Assembly (NCBI GenBank): GCA_038502055.1
Contig: JAXRKN010000045.1
Span: 4,114,501-4,178,500 of the forward strand
Direction of reading: 5' to 3'
DNA from: Tanytarsus gracilentus
Taxonomy: Eukaryota; Arthropoda; Insecta; Diptera; Chironomidae
DNA: 64,000 bases
The translations under genes and the position numbers were made by a program. Shown piece by piece: positions 1 through 12,200 of this stretch; positions within the stretch are counted from its first letter, which is position 1; every line of letters begins with the position of its first letter. The notes under the pieces are model-generated. The model made no database searches. It had not been told where the DNA came from and saw only the letters and a list, made by a program, of their open reading frames with translations.

Positions 1-662
1 TCATCTCATCACATCACATTGAGATAATTTTTTACGAGAAAATATTTTATCAAAAAAAATTGTTCATGTGACATGATAAAAATTTCAATTTCTTTGTCTT
101 TAATAGAATTTCACGATATTGATGATAAAAATTGACAGGCACAGATGAGAGAGAATTAATGAAAGAAAATTATTTTTTAACAGTTACAAATTTATTAATT
201 TTCTCGAAATTATTTATTCATAGATTTTTTTATTTGTTCACCATAAACTTTTGTTTTATAATAAATTTTTCTTTTTACAACCCGAACAACACTGAACATT
301 TCCATAAAAATCTGCAAACTTTTTAATTTTAACATTAATTCATTCCGAAAAGCAACAAAGATAAATTTTTGCAGAAATAAACTTTTGCAATTCTCTCAGA
401 AAAAGAAGCGAAGGAAAACAGCAAAAATTAAACAAAAATTTATGTTTAACGACTTGTATGAAAAAAATTAATTAAAGATGCGGAATGACTTTAAAATTAT
501 GATAAAATGTTGATTTTTACAAATTTAAAAGATTATTTTCAATTTATTTCTCAACTTTTTCATCCCTCGACGGTTGTTTCAACCCTCAAAGCATAATCTA
601 TGTCACATTCTCGTGATCAATAATTTAACAACATCATCGGGTCATTGCTGCGACATTTTTTC
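1..662. other. AT-rich flank without a recognisable gene
   Basis: I see no coding region here. The longest open frame is about 64 codons, dominated by Phe, Leu and Asn, as expected by chance in AT-rich DNA. The stretch leads up to the TATA box at 663 and is presumably the upstream regulatory region of the gene that follows. Confidence 0.5.
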
Positions 663-694
663 TATAAAAAATCCACTTAAGTGGATTCTTCAGA
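663..694 (+). promoter_or_regulatory. TATA/initiator core promoter with a 16-bp palindrome
   Basis: TATAAAA begins at 663 and an arthropod-type initiator, TTCAGA, has its A at 692, so the TATA box lies about 29 bp upstream of the predicted start site, the canonical distance. Between them, 671-686 is a perfect 16-bp palindrome, ATCCACTTAAGTGGAT. It could be a dimeric factor site or a hairpin at the transcript edge. Downstream comes a short leader ending at a consensus splice donor, which supports a real promoter. The start site is inferred. Confidence 0.6.
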
Positions 695-750
695 ATTTTC
701 TCTTGAGCAGCGCTTGAACAACAAGCATCAAGCAACCATTATGATAATAA
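692..750 (+). other. predicted 5' UTR exon
   Basis: From the predicted start at 692 the transcript runs to a consensus donor (GTGAGT at 751). A good acceptor (tgaacgtttcag, ending 2002) starts the next exon at 2003, about 50 bp before the coding start. The leader holds an ATG at 741 that opens a uORF of about 10 codons across the splice and stops at 2023-2025. The intron, about 1.25 kb, contains the TTAA-flanked element. This model is inferred from splice signals only. Confidence 0.45.
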
Positions 751-1027
751 GTGAGTTCACCAACACTATCATAACTTTCCATCATAAATGAATCCTTAAT
801 TTCATTGATAAAAGAAGAAAAATGTGTGGGAGCGAGGAAGAAAAAATTGCATTCATTTAACATTGATAAGAAGGAAAATTTCTTCTCTCATCATCATGTA
901 AAGGAAAATAAAAAGAAGATTTATGAGTAAGTGGAAACACACATTTACACTTAAGATTGTGATTCTAATGGAGAGTTAGGTTGATTTTATTATTTTCTTT
1001 TTTTGCGTTTGAGAAAATTTTGTTAAT

Positions 1028-1926
1028 TTAACGGCCAATACGGAAAATTTTTAAGACTTACTTTTTGCCTATTTTTTGGCTTTTACTCCTGTTTTTTACA
1101 TTAACGAAAATCAGGTTGCATTTTTTCTTAATAGAACTTTTTATTCCGCGTCTTTTGATATATCACATGAACTATCTAGCATTCATAGTTATGGAGTAAT
1201 CTGCTCTCAAACATGAAAAAGTAAGTCTTAAAATTTCTGACTTTTTTCCGCGGATTCCAGCGGGGTATTTTTGATTTTGCAATAACTTTTGATTCTTTCA
1301 AGATAAAAATCTGAATTTTTTTGCATGTTTTAGATGAAGAACATTAGCAACTTTTGGAAGAATTAGAAATTTTTTTTACCTGCAGGAAGTGCTTAATATC
1401 CTCAAAAGAAAAACTAAATTTCAAAATTTACCCTCATTTAATAATTTTAGAAATTTTATTTGGGATTTAAAAGAAGCAGTTCTGTGTTCTGTATCACTTT
1501 CAGTTAAAAATTTTGAGTATGGATACGCAGGAAGTGCCAGTAGGTGCAAAATTTAAAATCCCTTATTTCTCTTTAAGTATACCACATTGAAATTAGTGTA
1601 AGTCATTAGAATCATTGCAATGAGGCTATTGAATGGAACTGGATACAAAACTTATAAAATCATTGCCCAAATGAAAAGTTAGGAACACCTTTTCTGATCA
1701 TCATTATATTTTTTACCACTTTATAAAGTAGTCTTTGAAAAAATTATCAAACACGTGCATACACATAAAAATATTTTAAGCACTTTAACTGCCTTTAAAG
1801 CAAGTGAAATCCTAAAGTAAAGCTCGGGAAAAGCATATATTTAATAACCAAATCTTAAAATATTAAAAAATAATGAGCAAAACGAGGTTTGAGAAAAAGT
1901 CAGTTTTTTTCCGTATTGGCCGTTAA
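1028..1926. mobile_element. piggyBac-type non-autonomous element (MITE) with TTAA target duplication
   Basis: The ends are inverted copies: CGGCCAATACGGAAAA from 1032 and its reverse complement ending at 1922. Each end is immediately flanked by TTAA (1028-1031 and 1923-1926), the target duplication typical of the piggyBac superfamily. The 891-bp interior has no transposase-sized frame, so the element is non-autonomous. Inside the left end an 18-bp sequence (1049-1066) recurs inverted at 1216-1233, giving a second foldback. The motif GCAGGAAGTGC occurs twice (near 1382 and 1530). It lies in the presumed first intron of the gene downstream, about 130 bp before the start codon. I saw no second copy in the window. 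Confidence 0.85.
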
Positions 1927-2055
1927 CGCAATTTTTTTTTAAATCTTAGTGAACCTTGAAATTTTTATTAACTCATTCAACAAAAACTTTTGAACGTTTC
2001 AGACGTAAAATTCGATCGCGATTAAAAAATTTACATTAATTCTTTAAAATGGTTT

Positions 2056-2839
2056 ATGGCGATTTGGGTAAGTGACTGCAAAGCTTTCAAAATGCTAAAA
2101 CTCATCCAATTTTTTGTAGCTTTGTTTGTGCAGGATGCAGTTTACGATCCTGTTCAAAATTTTGTTAGCCAAACGTGGTTTCAAGTCCTTAAGTCAAGCT
2201 CGTCCATTGGTTCATCTCCAGACGTCGCAGAGCCTTTGACTGCGTGCGTCTTTATGGAATGTGCTGTACTTGAGCGACTTCTTCGTTCACCCATGCGACC
2301 TGCTACCATCGCATCCGTTATTGGTCTTTTGCACTCATCAAAAGTTTCTTTGGAACCTTTGACCAAAGCTAACTTTGTTCAGTGCACTGACTTGGAGCGA
2401 CAGTTTCTATCTCAGGCTCAGCATGCTGCGATGGACAAATTAAAAAGCGTTGTTTCCAGCCCGTAAGTAAAGATTTTAATTTTCAAAACCTTTGAAGTAA
2501 TTTTTCAAATTTTTAGACCGGCTGATAATTCTGCTTCAGACACTCTTGGCTCTTCTCTGGATGATTCTCGTTCTGACGAGTGTCCTGAAAACACGCTGGG
2601 CGGCATTTCTTCAATGTAAATTTGTGACATCAAAATTTTATTAAGTTTTAAAAATATTTTTTAATTCCAGTGTTGCTATGGACTCGGGTCTTAGCATTTC
2701 ATCACATGAGGAAAATAACTATGTGATGACTCCGCCTCAACAAGCACCAAAGCATGCAAAGAAGCCTAAGTCTGCCAAGAAGTTATTAAAGGAAGAAGAG
2801 CCCAGCTATGTCACACCTGCTTACCGCGTGCGTTTTTAA
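2056..2839 (+). CDS. unknown 202-residue protein with an internal duplication, four coding exons
   Basis: The family is not recognised. Coding exons are 2056-2067, 2134-2462, 2517-2615 and 2671-2839; all junctions are GT-AG and the frame closes to 202 residues, starting MAIWDAVYDPVQNF. The first 66-nt intron has a strong donor (GTAAGT) and acceptor (ctttgtttgtgcag) but no in-frame stop, so retaining it would give 224 residues; an internal Met would then begin a signal-peptide-like run (MLKLIQFFVALF). The N-terminal half holds an imperfect repeat of about 40 residues: EPLTACVFMECAVLER, then EPLTKANFVQCTDLER. The C-terminal part is Ser/Pro-rich, then Lys-rich (KKPKSAKKLLK), and ends in PAYRVRF. 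An earlier out-of-frame ATG at 2049 could reduce translation. Codon use is clearly more GC-rich than the surroundings. Existence is well supported; function is unknown. Confidence 0.75.
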
Positions 2840-2998
2840 ATTACTCACAAAGATTTAAACTCTGCCAAAACATCCCGATAATGACTGAATTCAAATGAAT
2901 CAATTACCTGAACAAGACTGAAAAACTATTCCAATCTCTTTTGTCCTGCTTCTATGATAACATTTTCCTGCTTTTTTACTCTTCTCCACAATCACTGA

Positions 2999-3004
2999 AA
3001 TAAA
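2999..3004 (+). terminator. polyadenylation signal of the 2.0-2.8 kb gene
   Basis: AATAAA lies 160 bp after the stop codon at 2837-2839. It is the first canonical signal downstream and would give a 3' UTR of about 180 nt. Confidence 0.55.
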
Positions 3005-3020
3005 TATTTGCAAAAATCAA

Positions 3021-6000
3021 AAAAAATTTAAATATTTAAATCTTTCTGACTGTCGTTAGTTAAATCTAAATTCTATTTTTTTGGTGTATTCATTAAAATA
3101 AATTTTCAAATCCTCCTCAAATACAACCCACTTCTATTACTCTTTATCCCAATTCAAAAATGAAGAGCATCAGCTGCACATCAAAGAAGAAATGACGGAA
3201 GCATAAATCTTCATTGTTATTTCTCGTTCACTTTTGATACAAAAAGCTTGAAGCTTTCATGTTTTGTTGAAAATTTGCTGTGAATTTTTGAGAAGTTTTG
3301 CGTTGACTAGGGTTGAATACGTAGTCGAGATTGAGTGAGTGTATCTTGAAAGGAATATCAAAGTACGTCTAACAAGGAATTTTGAATGTAATTGCATGTT
3401 GTTAGGTATTCATATTGTGTTTCATAATCATTGAAACCTTTTCTTATTCAAAGTGTTGAATTTTTAAAGAATTGTTAAAGTTAAGATTTGCTTTTAGAAA
3501 TTTAACGAAATTTTTTAAAATCTCGCTCAGAAAATAGCTGAAAATTGAAAGCTTTTTAAAAATTGTAAAGTAATCCCATAAAGTTCAATCATCAAAAAAA
3601 CGCGAAGCACTTGCTAAAAAAGAGCAATTAAGAAACAAAAATAAAACTTTTTCTTACCATCATCATCTTTATTAAGGGTTTTTTCACAAGTTATTATTAA
3701 TTTTAATGATGTTACAATTATTGTTTTTTATTTCAGTTTTTTCTTCATCCTTTAATTATCTTTTTTTTTCGAATATAATGTGATGCATTTTTCATTTTTT
3801 TGAGATTAAATATAGAGAAAAACGACATTTAGTTACAATAAATTTATATAATTTTCTTCTTCTTGCTCTCATGTGAATTCTTTTTTTTCGTTAAAATACT
3901 TTTTTCTCAACTTCATTTTTAAAATTTGCAACTATAACTCAAACAGCACACGCTTATAGCTTATAGAATAGAGATTAAATATAGAGAGATGTGGTTTGTG
4001 TGATAAATAGAGCGAGTTATATAGAATAGCATTTTTTTCTAGAGCGGTTTTAGGAGGTAAAAGGGGAGAGGAAGGAGGAAAAATACAAATTTTCTCCATA
4101 ACTTTTTAAACTTTTCTAATTCATCAAAGCGCATTAAATTTTTTTTTCATGAATCTAAATTGAATTTTTTAGCAACATTTCCTATTCGTAAATAAATCTC
4201 TCGTTATATATCATTTAAATATTTTATTTTTATCTTTCTTTGGATTGAACTCATGTAAAAATTGAATTTTTAAAATTCCCTAATTTCGTTAGCATTTGTT
4301 GAAATATTTTTAAGCATGATGAAATTCATTTTTCAAATTGCTCTCTTTATTGTAAGATTTTAAAAGCTCTTCTACAGAAACAATTAATTGACAGTTAGTA
4401 TTGGAAGAACAAACAAGTATGCATAAAAAGCTTTAAAATTGAACTTTATAATTTTAAAAACTTTTCTTCATCTCTATGAAAAGAGAAAATTGAGTTGAAA
4501 ACCACTCACGAAAGAAATATGGTCATCATTATTTTCACCTTGATTAAATACAGATGTGTCTGGTCGATAAAAAACTCCTTGATGTAGGGCTCAGTGATAA
4601 ATTTCATGCTCCCCGACCACCGCACATAAAAAGTATGAAAACTGACAATTTTTAATCAAAAACCCTTTTTGAAAAGGAGTGAAATAATTTTTGCAATTTT
4701 TTTATGCACATAAAATGAAAATGTTGGTTTCATCATCATTTAGAGAAGAGAGCAAAGAAAAATGAATTCACCAAACAATCCCACACAGTACAGACTCAAG
4801 CGATGATATCTTTCATTTATGCAAGAGTATATCATGTACTATGTCATCTGAGTCATATTCTTTTCCATATTACTGTAAATAGAAGCAATTTTTCTGCACT
4901 GAAAATTTTATATGCTGTATGGAAAGATAGATAGAGAAAAGTTCAGAAGAAGAGAGAGAGATGAAATAATAGTTCATCATAGGTGAGCATAAAACAAATA
5001 AACAGAGACACATCTATGCGATAGAGAGAGAGAGAGAGGGAGGAAGGCAAAGAAGAAAAGTTCATACACGTACAAAAAAAATTACATTGAAAAATGAAAA
5101 AATATTTTTTTCTCTTTAATAATAAATTCAGCCGTTATCATTTTTTTTCAACATACACAGTACAGAAATTGATTTTTAATTTTCACCATTTTGTTTCGAG
5201 ATGCTGCATGGCCATTTGAAAAGCTCATAATCGAGATAAAATGATGAAGGTTAAAGAGTGAATCGAATTTTGATTTTAGTTTTTTGAAAACTTTTTAACC
5301 CTCATCAAAATGCAGTTTGGCCTAGTTTTTAGTTAGCGATCTTTAACTACCTCTGTTGTTTCTAGTTGATTCTTCAGTTTGATGCTTTTTACTCCTCTCG
5401 ATCTCCTAAAAGTTTTCTTGATGGATTGACGATAATTTTATTGAGAGAACCTTTTCGACTCTCTTAAAACTCAAATTGATTGATGGCTTACATCGAGGGA
5501 GAGAATTTAAATTTAATTTAATTTATCATATGGTGGTGAAAATGCTCAAAAAGATGTTTATGGTGATGGTGAAGTAGAAATGTGCACATATATGTGAGTT
5601 TGTGTGTGTGCGAATAACAATCCATCTTGATGGCAAATTTGTCTGCCCTCACGGAGATGGAGTGTCATCGATCAACAGCATGGTGCTGGAGAAGAGTGAA
5701 CGATTTTATGGATGATCTTCATCACTCAGCACGCATATAATTTTTGCATGTGAAAAAAGATGTGTTTTTAAGAAGGAGGTTGATAAAATTAATAAAATGC
5801 ACAAGTAAACTAACAAACACATATGACATAGCAAATAGAATGTAATACATCGAAGATAGTACAGAGCATATAGGAGATAGAAAGCTCTGAAGGGATGTGA
5901 GCAGTACATGCGGACGTGTAAGAGTCATTAACTGCCAGACGGCTCTTACATGTTCGTAATATTCGCTCTAAATGTGAGATGGCAAAAAAATTATTTAAAT

Positions 6001-9000
6001 TTGTTGGAAACTTCCTCGAAGCCAATCAAAAACTTACAAATTCTTCATAATCACTTTTGACATCTCACATCATTAGTAAATTGCTTAGTTTGGGGAAAGT
6101 TAGAGACAGATAGTATAAAGTTTAAGGATAGATTCGAAGCACATTTAATAGGAAATAAGAAGAAAACACAAAACTCAATTAATACTTTTCTTCATCATTC
6201 AGCAAATGTGTGTTAAGTTTTTTCTCTTAAAAAATTAATTTTCCTTTTCACTACTAGTCGAGTTCATGGTGTGTACATAGGTGAGAGGGGAAATTTTCAT
6301 TTATTTATTACACATCGGAGAGGCAAAAGTCGAGAGAAAAAGTTTGTGAGTATGAAGGTAAAAGTTACAATACGAGCTAATAATTTCTCATCTATTTTTA
6401 GAATCTTCTACATGTCATAAACTTTTTCTTTTTTTGCTAGCAATCAGTTAAGAATTTTTTTAATATGTGACTACAATTGGATGGAGAAAAATTGTACAAG
6501 GAAAAAGTTTATCTAGTGTAGTTATGTGATAGAGAGCCGTACAGACAAACAATTAAGTAAAGGCATTTCAATTAAGGAAAGGAAAAAGTTTAAGGTAATT
6601 TTGCAAAAAAAGGTAAAGTTCGAAAATAAAAAATTTAACACCCGTGTAACAGATCTTTAATAAGTCGAGTATCGTCTTTTTAATTTAAGAACTTTAGAAA
6701 ATTCTTGCAAAATTCCGTTAGATTTCGATGATATGAGAGAGAGAGCGAGAAGAGAGTTGTTGGATGATTATAACACAATTCAATTAACTCAACATTTTCT
6801 TATATATCAATTAATTTAACTCACACCCACATTTTTATGAAATTTCTTCTTCTTCTCTCGCATATTCACAATTTTCTAGTCGTGGTTCTAAATAAGAAAT
6901 TTTTCATCATCTTACTTAAGAAATTACGCTATTATTGCTGCTGTTACTTTATATTTTTTCACCTAGACTTGTCTCATGATCATCTATGTCTCTTTTTTTG
7001 TAGTGTGACCTGAAGCACGAGTAAAAAATTGAAGAAGGGAAATGAGAGAGATAAAGTATAATTTTTTGGTTTTTAAAATTAATAAAGACTTTAGCACAAA
7101 CGATTGCGATTAGAAATTCAATCAAAATTCCTTCCAGTCACGATCCATTAACACATTATAAAATTTTTATGAATTTCTCTCCTCATTTCTCCGCTTCAAA
7201 ATTTCCTCATATTATGTTTTTGAGTTTCTATCCTGAAGCTACAAATTTTTACTTTTTGTTCAGCTACAACAAACTTTCAACGTGCGCTCGCACTTCGCCA
7301 AATTTATTCCGACTTTTTTTGTGAAATCAATTAATTTAATTATAATTTTTTTCAACGCGTATCTTCTCAATTTCACTTTTTATATTTTTTTCTTAATTAT
7401 ACAAAGATTAACAACTTTTTTTCATGGTTTTTGGTAATTTAGAAATTTAACAACATTTTTTTTGTGTCTCATTAAAATTCACTTTTTTTGCTCTCATTTT
7501 TAATAAATTTTCAACATATTTCATCTCAGTTTACTTTTAGTTAAGGTCTGTATGTCTCGATCTGCTCTGTCTGAACTCATTTTTATTCATCAATTCTTAC
7601 ATCACTACTTGCATTATATTTTTTAAAACCGAATTCATCTAAATTTTTTATCTCACAAAAACTGAAGCAAAATAAAAAATATTTTTTTTGGCAAAAGAAA
7701 AACTTTTTAATGCGTAAAATTTCCCTAAAAATGTTTTCATCTTCTTCATTATAATCGTCGCCGATGGCATCGTGTCGTCCTTTTTGCGTTTCTTACTTTT
7801 TTGATGTTTTGTTGGAAAAAAACACGCAGAGAAAAGATTTTTTGATTAAAAGTTGAAAAGTTTTTCAGGAATTTGAAACTGGCGAGAAGAAGTTACGCTC
7901 GATGAAAGGGCGTTATTGATCTCTTGAGGTCTCATTTGAAGAAATTTTGTCGCTGAATCTTTTTAGACATAAACTGTCAAAGTCTTACAGACACTTGAAA
8001 GCTTTTCATTATTAATTGCGACATTTATCAAGATTTTTCTTTGTTTCCATCACTTTACGCACAAATAGATTTGTTTCTTACTTTACCTCGTAAATTAAAA
8101 AATTAATTTTTTTTTTTGAAAAATTATTTTTTTTTATTTTTTTACATCCTAAAATGTTTTTTTAAAATCTTTATTTTGTTAAAATAAAAATGGTTGCGTG
8201 TTTATTTTAGATTAGGCATTTTCTTCATAGAGGGATTTTTTTGAGAAATTGATTAACTTCATGTGTAATTTCTTAACTTTTTTAAATTTTTTTTTCTTTT
8301 AATTTTTATTTTTGTTTAAAAAATTTTTATTTTTTTAATAAAAATTATAAAAAATAAAAAGTAAAAATAGGTATATTTTTTTAAAAAAATTCTTCCGGGC
8401 ATGCCCGGTCCTGGTTAAATTTTTTTACGTAGGACAAAATCTCATTACCCGGGCATTTGAGAAACTCTACGCACAAAAAGCAGATAAGAACTTTTTTATT
8501 TTCGCAATCATTTGTCGTCATTTGTGTCAGGCTCAACCACGTTTGAGAATTCTTTTGTTTATTGAGCTTTTAAGAAAAAAAAGAGAATGGAAAAAAGTTT
8601 TATGTTTTAGAAGAAAATTCTGATGATTTGAGAAGATTTTTTTGAAAGCTCATAAAAAAGCTCAAGATCTAAAAAAAATAGAAAAATTCATCATTCATTT
8701 ATGTAATCTCGCTCAAGGCCTTTGCAAATCTCAATATGCAACTTTTTCTTGATCATCTTTTGATGATTTAAAAAAGCGCTTCATAGATTTTCCATCATTT
8801 TTCTGCTCGTGAATGAAATGCGAGATTTTTTTTCATCAAAAAACTTTTTACTGATCGATTTCAAGATGAAATGAGAAAATTCCTTCTGCTTTTATCGCGG
8901 AGGATATTAAAAAACTTTCATATTATTTCAGTTTTTTTTTTCATTAACTTTTTCATCCGAGTTTTTTTTTCTAGGAAATCATTGGTCGGAAGATTTGCTC

Positions 9001-9109
9001 AAAATTATTCTCATTTGTAGTTTCGTACGAGCTTTTACATTCTAATTAGATACTTTAAAAATTATTCATTTCCACACGCATAAGAACGAGTATTTCTCCT
9101 CATCCGCAA
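3021..9109. other. non-coding AT-rich stretch, probably 3' region or intron of complexin
   Basis: No convincing coding exon was found on either strand. The stretch is rich in A/T homopolymers and simple repeats, including GA runs near 4950-4970 and 5024-5039. On the minus strand it could hold the complexin terminal exon or a long 3' UTR; I searched for a terminal exon ending in a CAAX-like cysteine motif and found none I could defend. The hairpin at 8395-8456 is listed separately. Confidence 0.4.
8395..8456. repeat. two-tier hairpin built on CCGGGCATGCCCGG
   Basis: The perfect 14-bp palindrome CCGGGCATGCCCGG (8395-8408) stands out as a GC-rich block in very AT-rich DNA. Its right half, ATGCCCGG, pairs again with CCGGGCAT at 8449-8456. 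Just inside, GTCCT at 8408-8412 pairs with AGGAC near 8431-8435. A stem-loop of about 56 nt can therefore compete with the short palindrome. It may be a tiny foldback element, a structured RNA or a protein-binding site. I see no target duplication. Confidence 0.55.
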
Positions 9110-9214
9110 TTAAATGTGGCTGTCGTGAGCGTTTTCTAGGTTGCTTTTAAATGCCGAAAGTAACTCACTCATGCTTCGTAAACGACGGCGCTCGTAATTA
9201 TCAAAAGCCACCAT
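9110..9214 (-). other. possible 34-codon small ORF
   Basis: An ATG at 9212-9214 (context aacaATGG) opens a 34-codon frame that begins MVAFDNYERRRLRSMSELL and ends at the TAA at 9110-9112. The composition (Arg, Glu, Ser, Leu) and relatively GC-rich codons are unlike nearby chance frames. The plus strand of the same block is also open for 34 codons (from 9151), so a conserved non-coding block is equally possible. No family is recognised. It lies downstream of the last complexin exon I can place. Confidence 0.15.
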
Positions 9215-12200
9215 TGTTTTTTAACTGCTCGAAGGGGAACTTTGCATCAGCATGAGCTCAAATTATTAAAATGTAATGAGGAAGTTTTTATGTGCACTCA
9301 ACTATCGCGTTAAAGCGCGACGATAATTAAGATGTAAATAAATTTAATTGTTGTAAGTTGTTAGGAATTATTTAAAAGTTTCTCTCATTAAAGAGGAAAA
9401 CATGGAAATGTAAATCAATACCGAAAAATTTCCACATTTTTTACGTCGCTCAAAAAAGGGACGAAACCCGTAAAATTAAGACGAGAGATAACATCACGCA
9501 TTACATTTCCTTCTTTTCCCCATAAATAAATAAAATTTTAATGATGGAAAAACGTTTAAATGAAGCATAAAATTGCGAGCGAGAAATTCTCTCGAATTTC
9601 ATCAAATTAAACTCATCGATGCTCACTCGCTCGTGAAATGATGGAAGATTTTCATCATTTTCCAATTTCATATCAATCCTTCTAGCGTAGAGAGAGAAAA
9701 AAATGAGCAATGAAGAAAATCAATTTGCTTCCTTTAAAGTGTGTATGTACCCCGTCACGTTCATCATGAACTGCTGTTGCCATTTTTGAAAGCTATGTTC
9801 AACAATATTTTTGAAGATGGATAGCATCGAGACATTGAGAGATTTATTTAATAACAGACGCTCGAGTGCGGAGAGATGTTTATTGAGAAAGATTTATTGA
9901 AATCGTGTGGAAAGCGTAAAATCACAATTTGAAGTTTTCTGATCGAAAAAAATGATGGAAATATTTTAGAGATTTTTAAAAACTCAAATTACCGATTAAA
10001 TTTAAGCTCCACGCGTCAATTTGTTTTTCCGTAAATTTCAATCATCTTCAACGATATGTGCGAATAAGATGAAGACATTACAAAAACTTCCTCGATATAA
10101 GCCATTTAAGCTGAAGCATAGAAAAAAGCTCAAAAGCATTTGGGTAACGCACATCGTTGGGCCATGAAGTAATCATCATCATCACTTTTTATGACACGAC
10201 TTTAGAAATAATGTGTGCGTGTGTGTGTGTGCAGGTAAATTCACCTTTCACATTATCATTTGCTGAATGTTTAGCATATTTAGAAGCTTTTTTGAGAGGA
10301 CACTCAAATTTAAACGAGATTGCTGAGCTTTTTTAGAGAAAAATTCCCCGAAAATGCTTTAAATAATTCAACCACGATCGCTCGTTATATTGCCATCATT
10401 TTTTTGAGCAAATGTATTCGTTTACTTTTTCCCCTATCAGGATGTTTTCAAAGTCAGCAACTGTCGAATTTTTTCATCTCAAAAATTGGATTTTATCAAT
10501 TTTTTTGTCTGCACTGCTGTTGCCACAACAAAGCAATTTCAGCTCTTTTTCCTGTTCAATTTCAGGTATAGCGGATAATGCAATCGTAAGCATAAAAAAA
10601 ATTCGAGTCGGAGATGCCATGAATTTTTAAAAACTCCGCGAAGTCAATTTTGTCAGGAAATGGAATTTTTTGAATTTTCAGCAATATGCATTGTTCTTGC
10701 TTATCATCGTGTGAAAATGATTTTTAAGCTTCTCTCTCGTAAACTGCATGAAGTGATTTTCTTATGCTGCAGTCATAATCTCACGTTTTGCCATCAAAAT
10801 TCAAGAATGTGCTTGACACGCGAATTCTTTTTTATTTCTCACTGGAGAGCGAAATTTCCTCATTAAAAATGTTCGCTTGAATAAATTGTGAAGAGCTTTT
10901 TTTGATGACTTTGAATTTATGCAAGATCAAAGTGCAGTAGATGAAAGAGACTTGAAATTTGCAAGTTATTCAAGGAAGAAATTTTCTCCTATTTAACTGG
11001 AGGTTAGAAAGTGTTGAAGAGATTTGTGATAAAGTTTTCAATGCCTCAATTAAGGCATTCACAACTTAATTGAGATTAATTTGACATCAAAACTATTTTT
11101 AAGTTAATTTTGTTTGAAAAAGATTTTTTAATTAAATTTTCAAATGTCAATCTGAGAAAGTTTTCACGTCAAAAAAATAGAGCACGAAATTTATTCAATG
11201 TATCATCTCGTTCAACACGCTCATGCAAATTTTTAGAGGAAAAATGTTCGTCTAATTGCTACCTGCAGCACTTGCCTGCTCAAAGGCTTATTTCCATTGC
11301 AAATTTTTATCTCTCACACGACATACGCAATGTAAAATTTTCTATTATACAGAAAGTGATACGAGAATAGATTTATAGATGTATTTTAGGATTATGAAAG
11401 AGGATTTGAAATAGCAAGGGATTAAAGTTGAAATTGTGGCAGAGCTTAAAAATTGAAACACAAATTTCCTTCCTTTCGTGATAATCTCGAAAATTCTCAA
11501 AGGTCGTGTCTTAATTCCCAGAAATGATATTTCTCGTAATCTCTCCTAATTTATTTTCAATCCCCCTCAAATAAATATTTAATTCATCATCCCAATTATC
11601 CTGGATTTATATTTAAGTAAATAAACAATTTCGAGACTTCGTAGTCAATTTACAGCCATTGTCGTGTTCAATTATGCAATTTTGATCAGTACAGAGCGCC
11701 GCAAGGCAAAAGACGCAAACAAATAAATTTCCTTTTTTTCTATCGATTTTTATTATTTTCACTGTTGAGGACTCAAAGTGCCTGAAGGAGAATTCAGCGC
11801 AACGATGCCAATCGAGAGTAAATAATAAATGTCAATATTTGTCAAGGAATTTTTTCCATCGAAATTGTTTCTTTTTCTTTCAGCTCGTATTAATTCCCTA
11901 GAGGATCTACAATTTGGATCATTTGTGGAACAAAAGCAAGGCGATGAATTCGATCCTTTCTATCTCGATTTAATCACGAAATTTATCTCATTCACAATAA
12001 ATCAATTTTTTTTGAAGATTAATCGTTTACCTTTTTTTCAAAGTTCCATTTCAGGAAAAAACGTGCCTAGAGACGGAAATATTTCTCATTTCATTCGTGA
12101 TATCCATAAAGAAAAAGTTTTGGCAATAATTTTTACGCTGACGATAGGAGAAATTTTTTTCGATTGGAATCGAAAAGAATTTTCGTGAGCTATTTCAAGG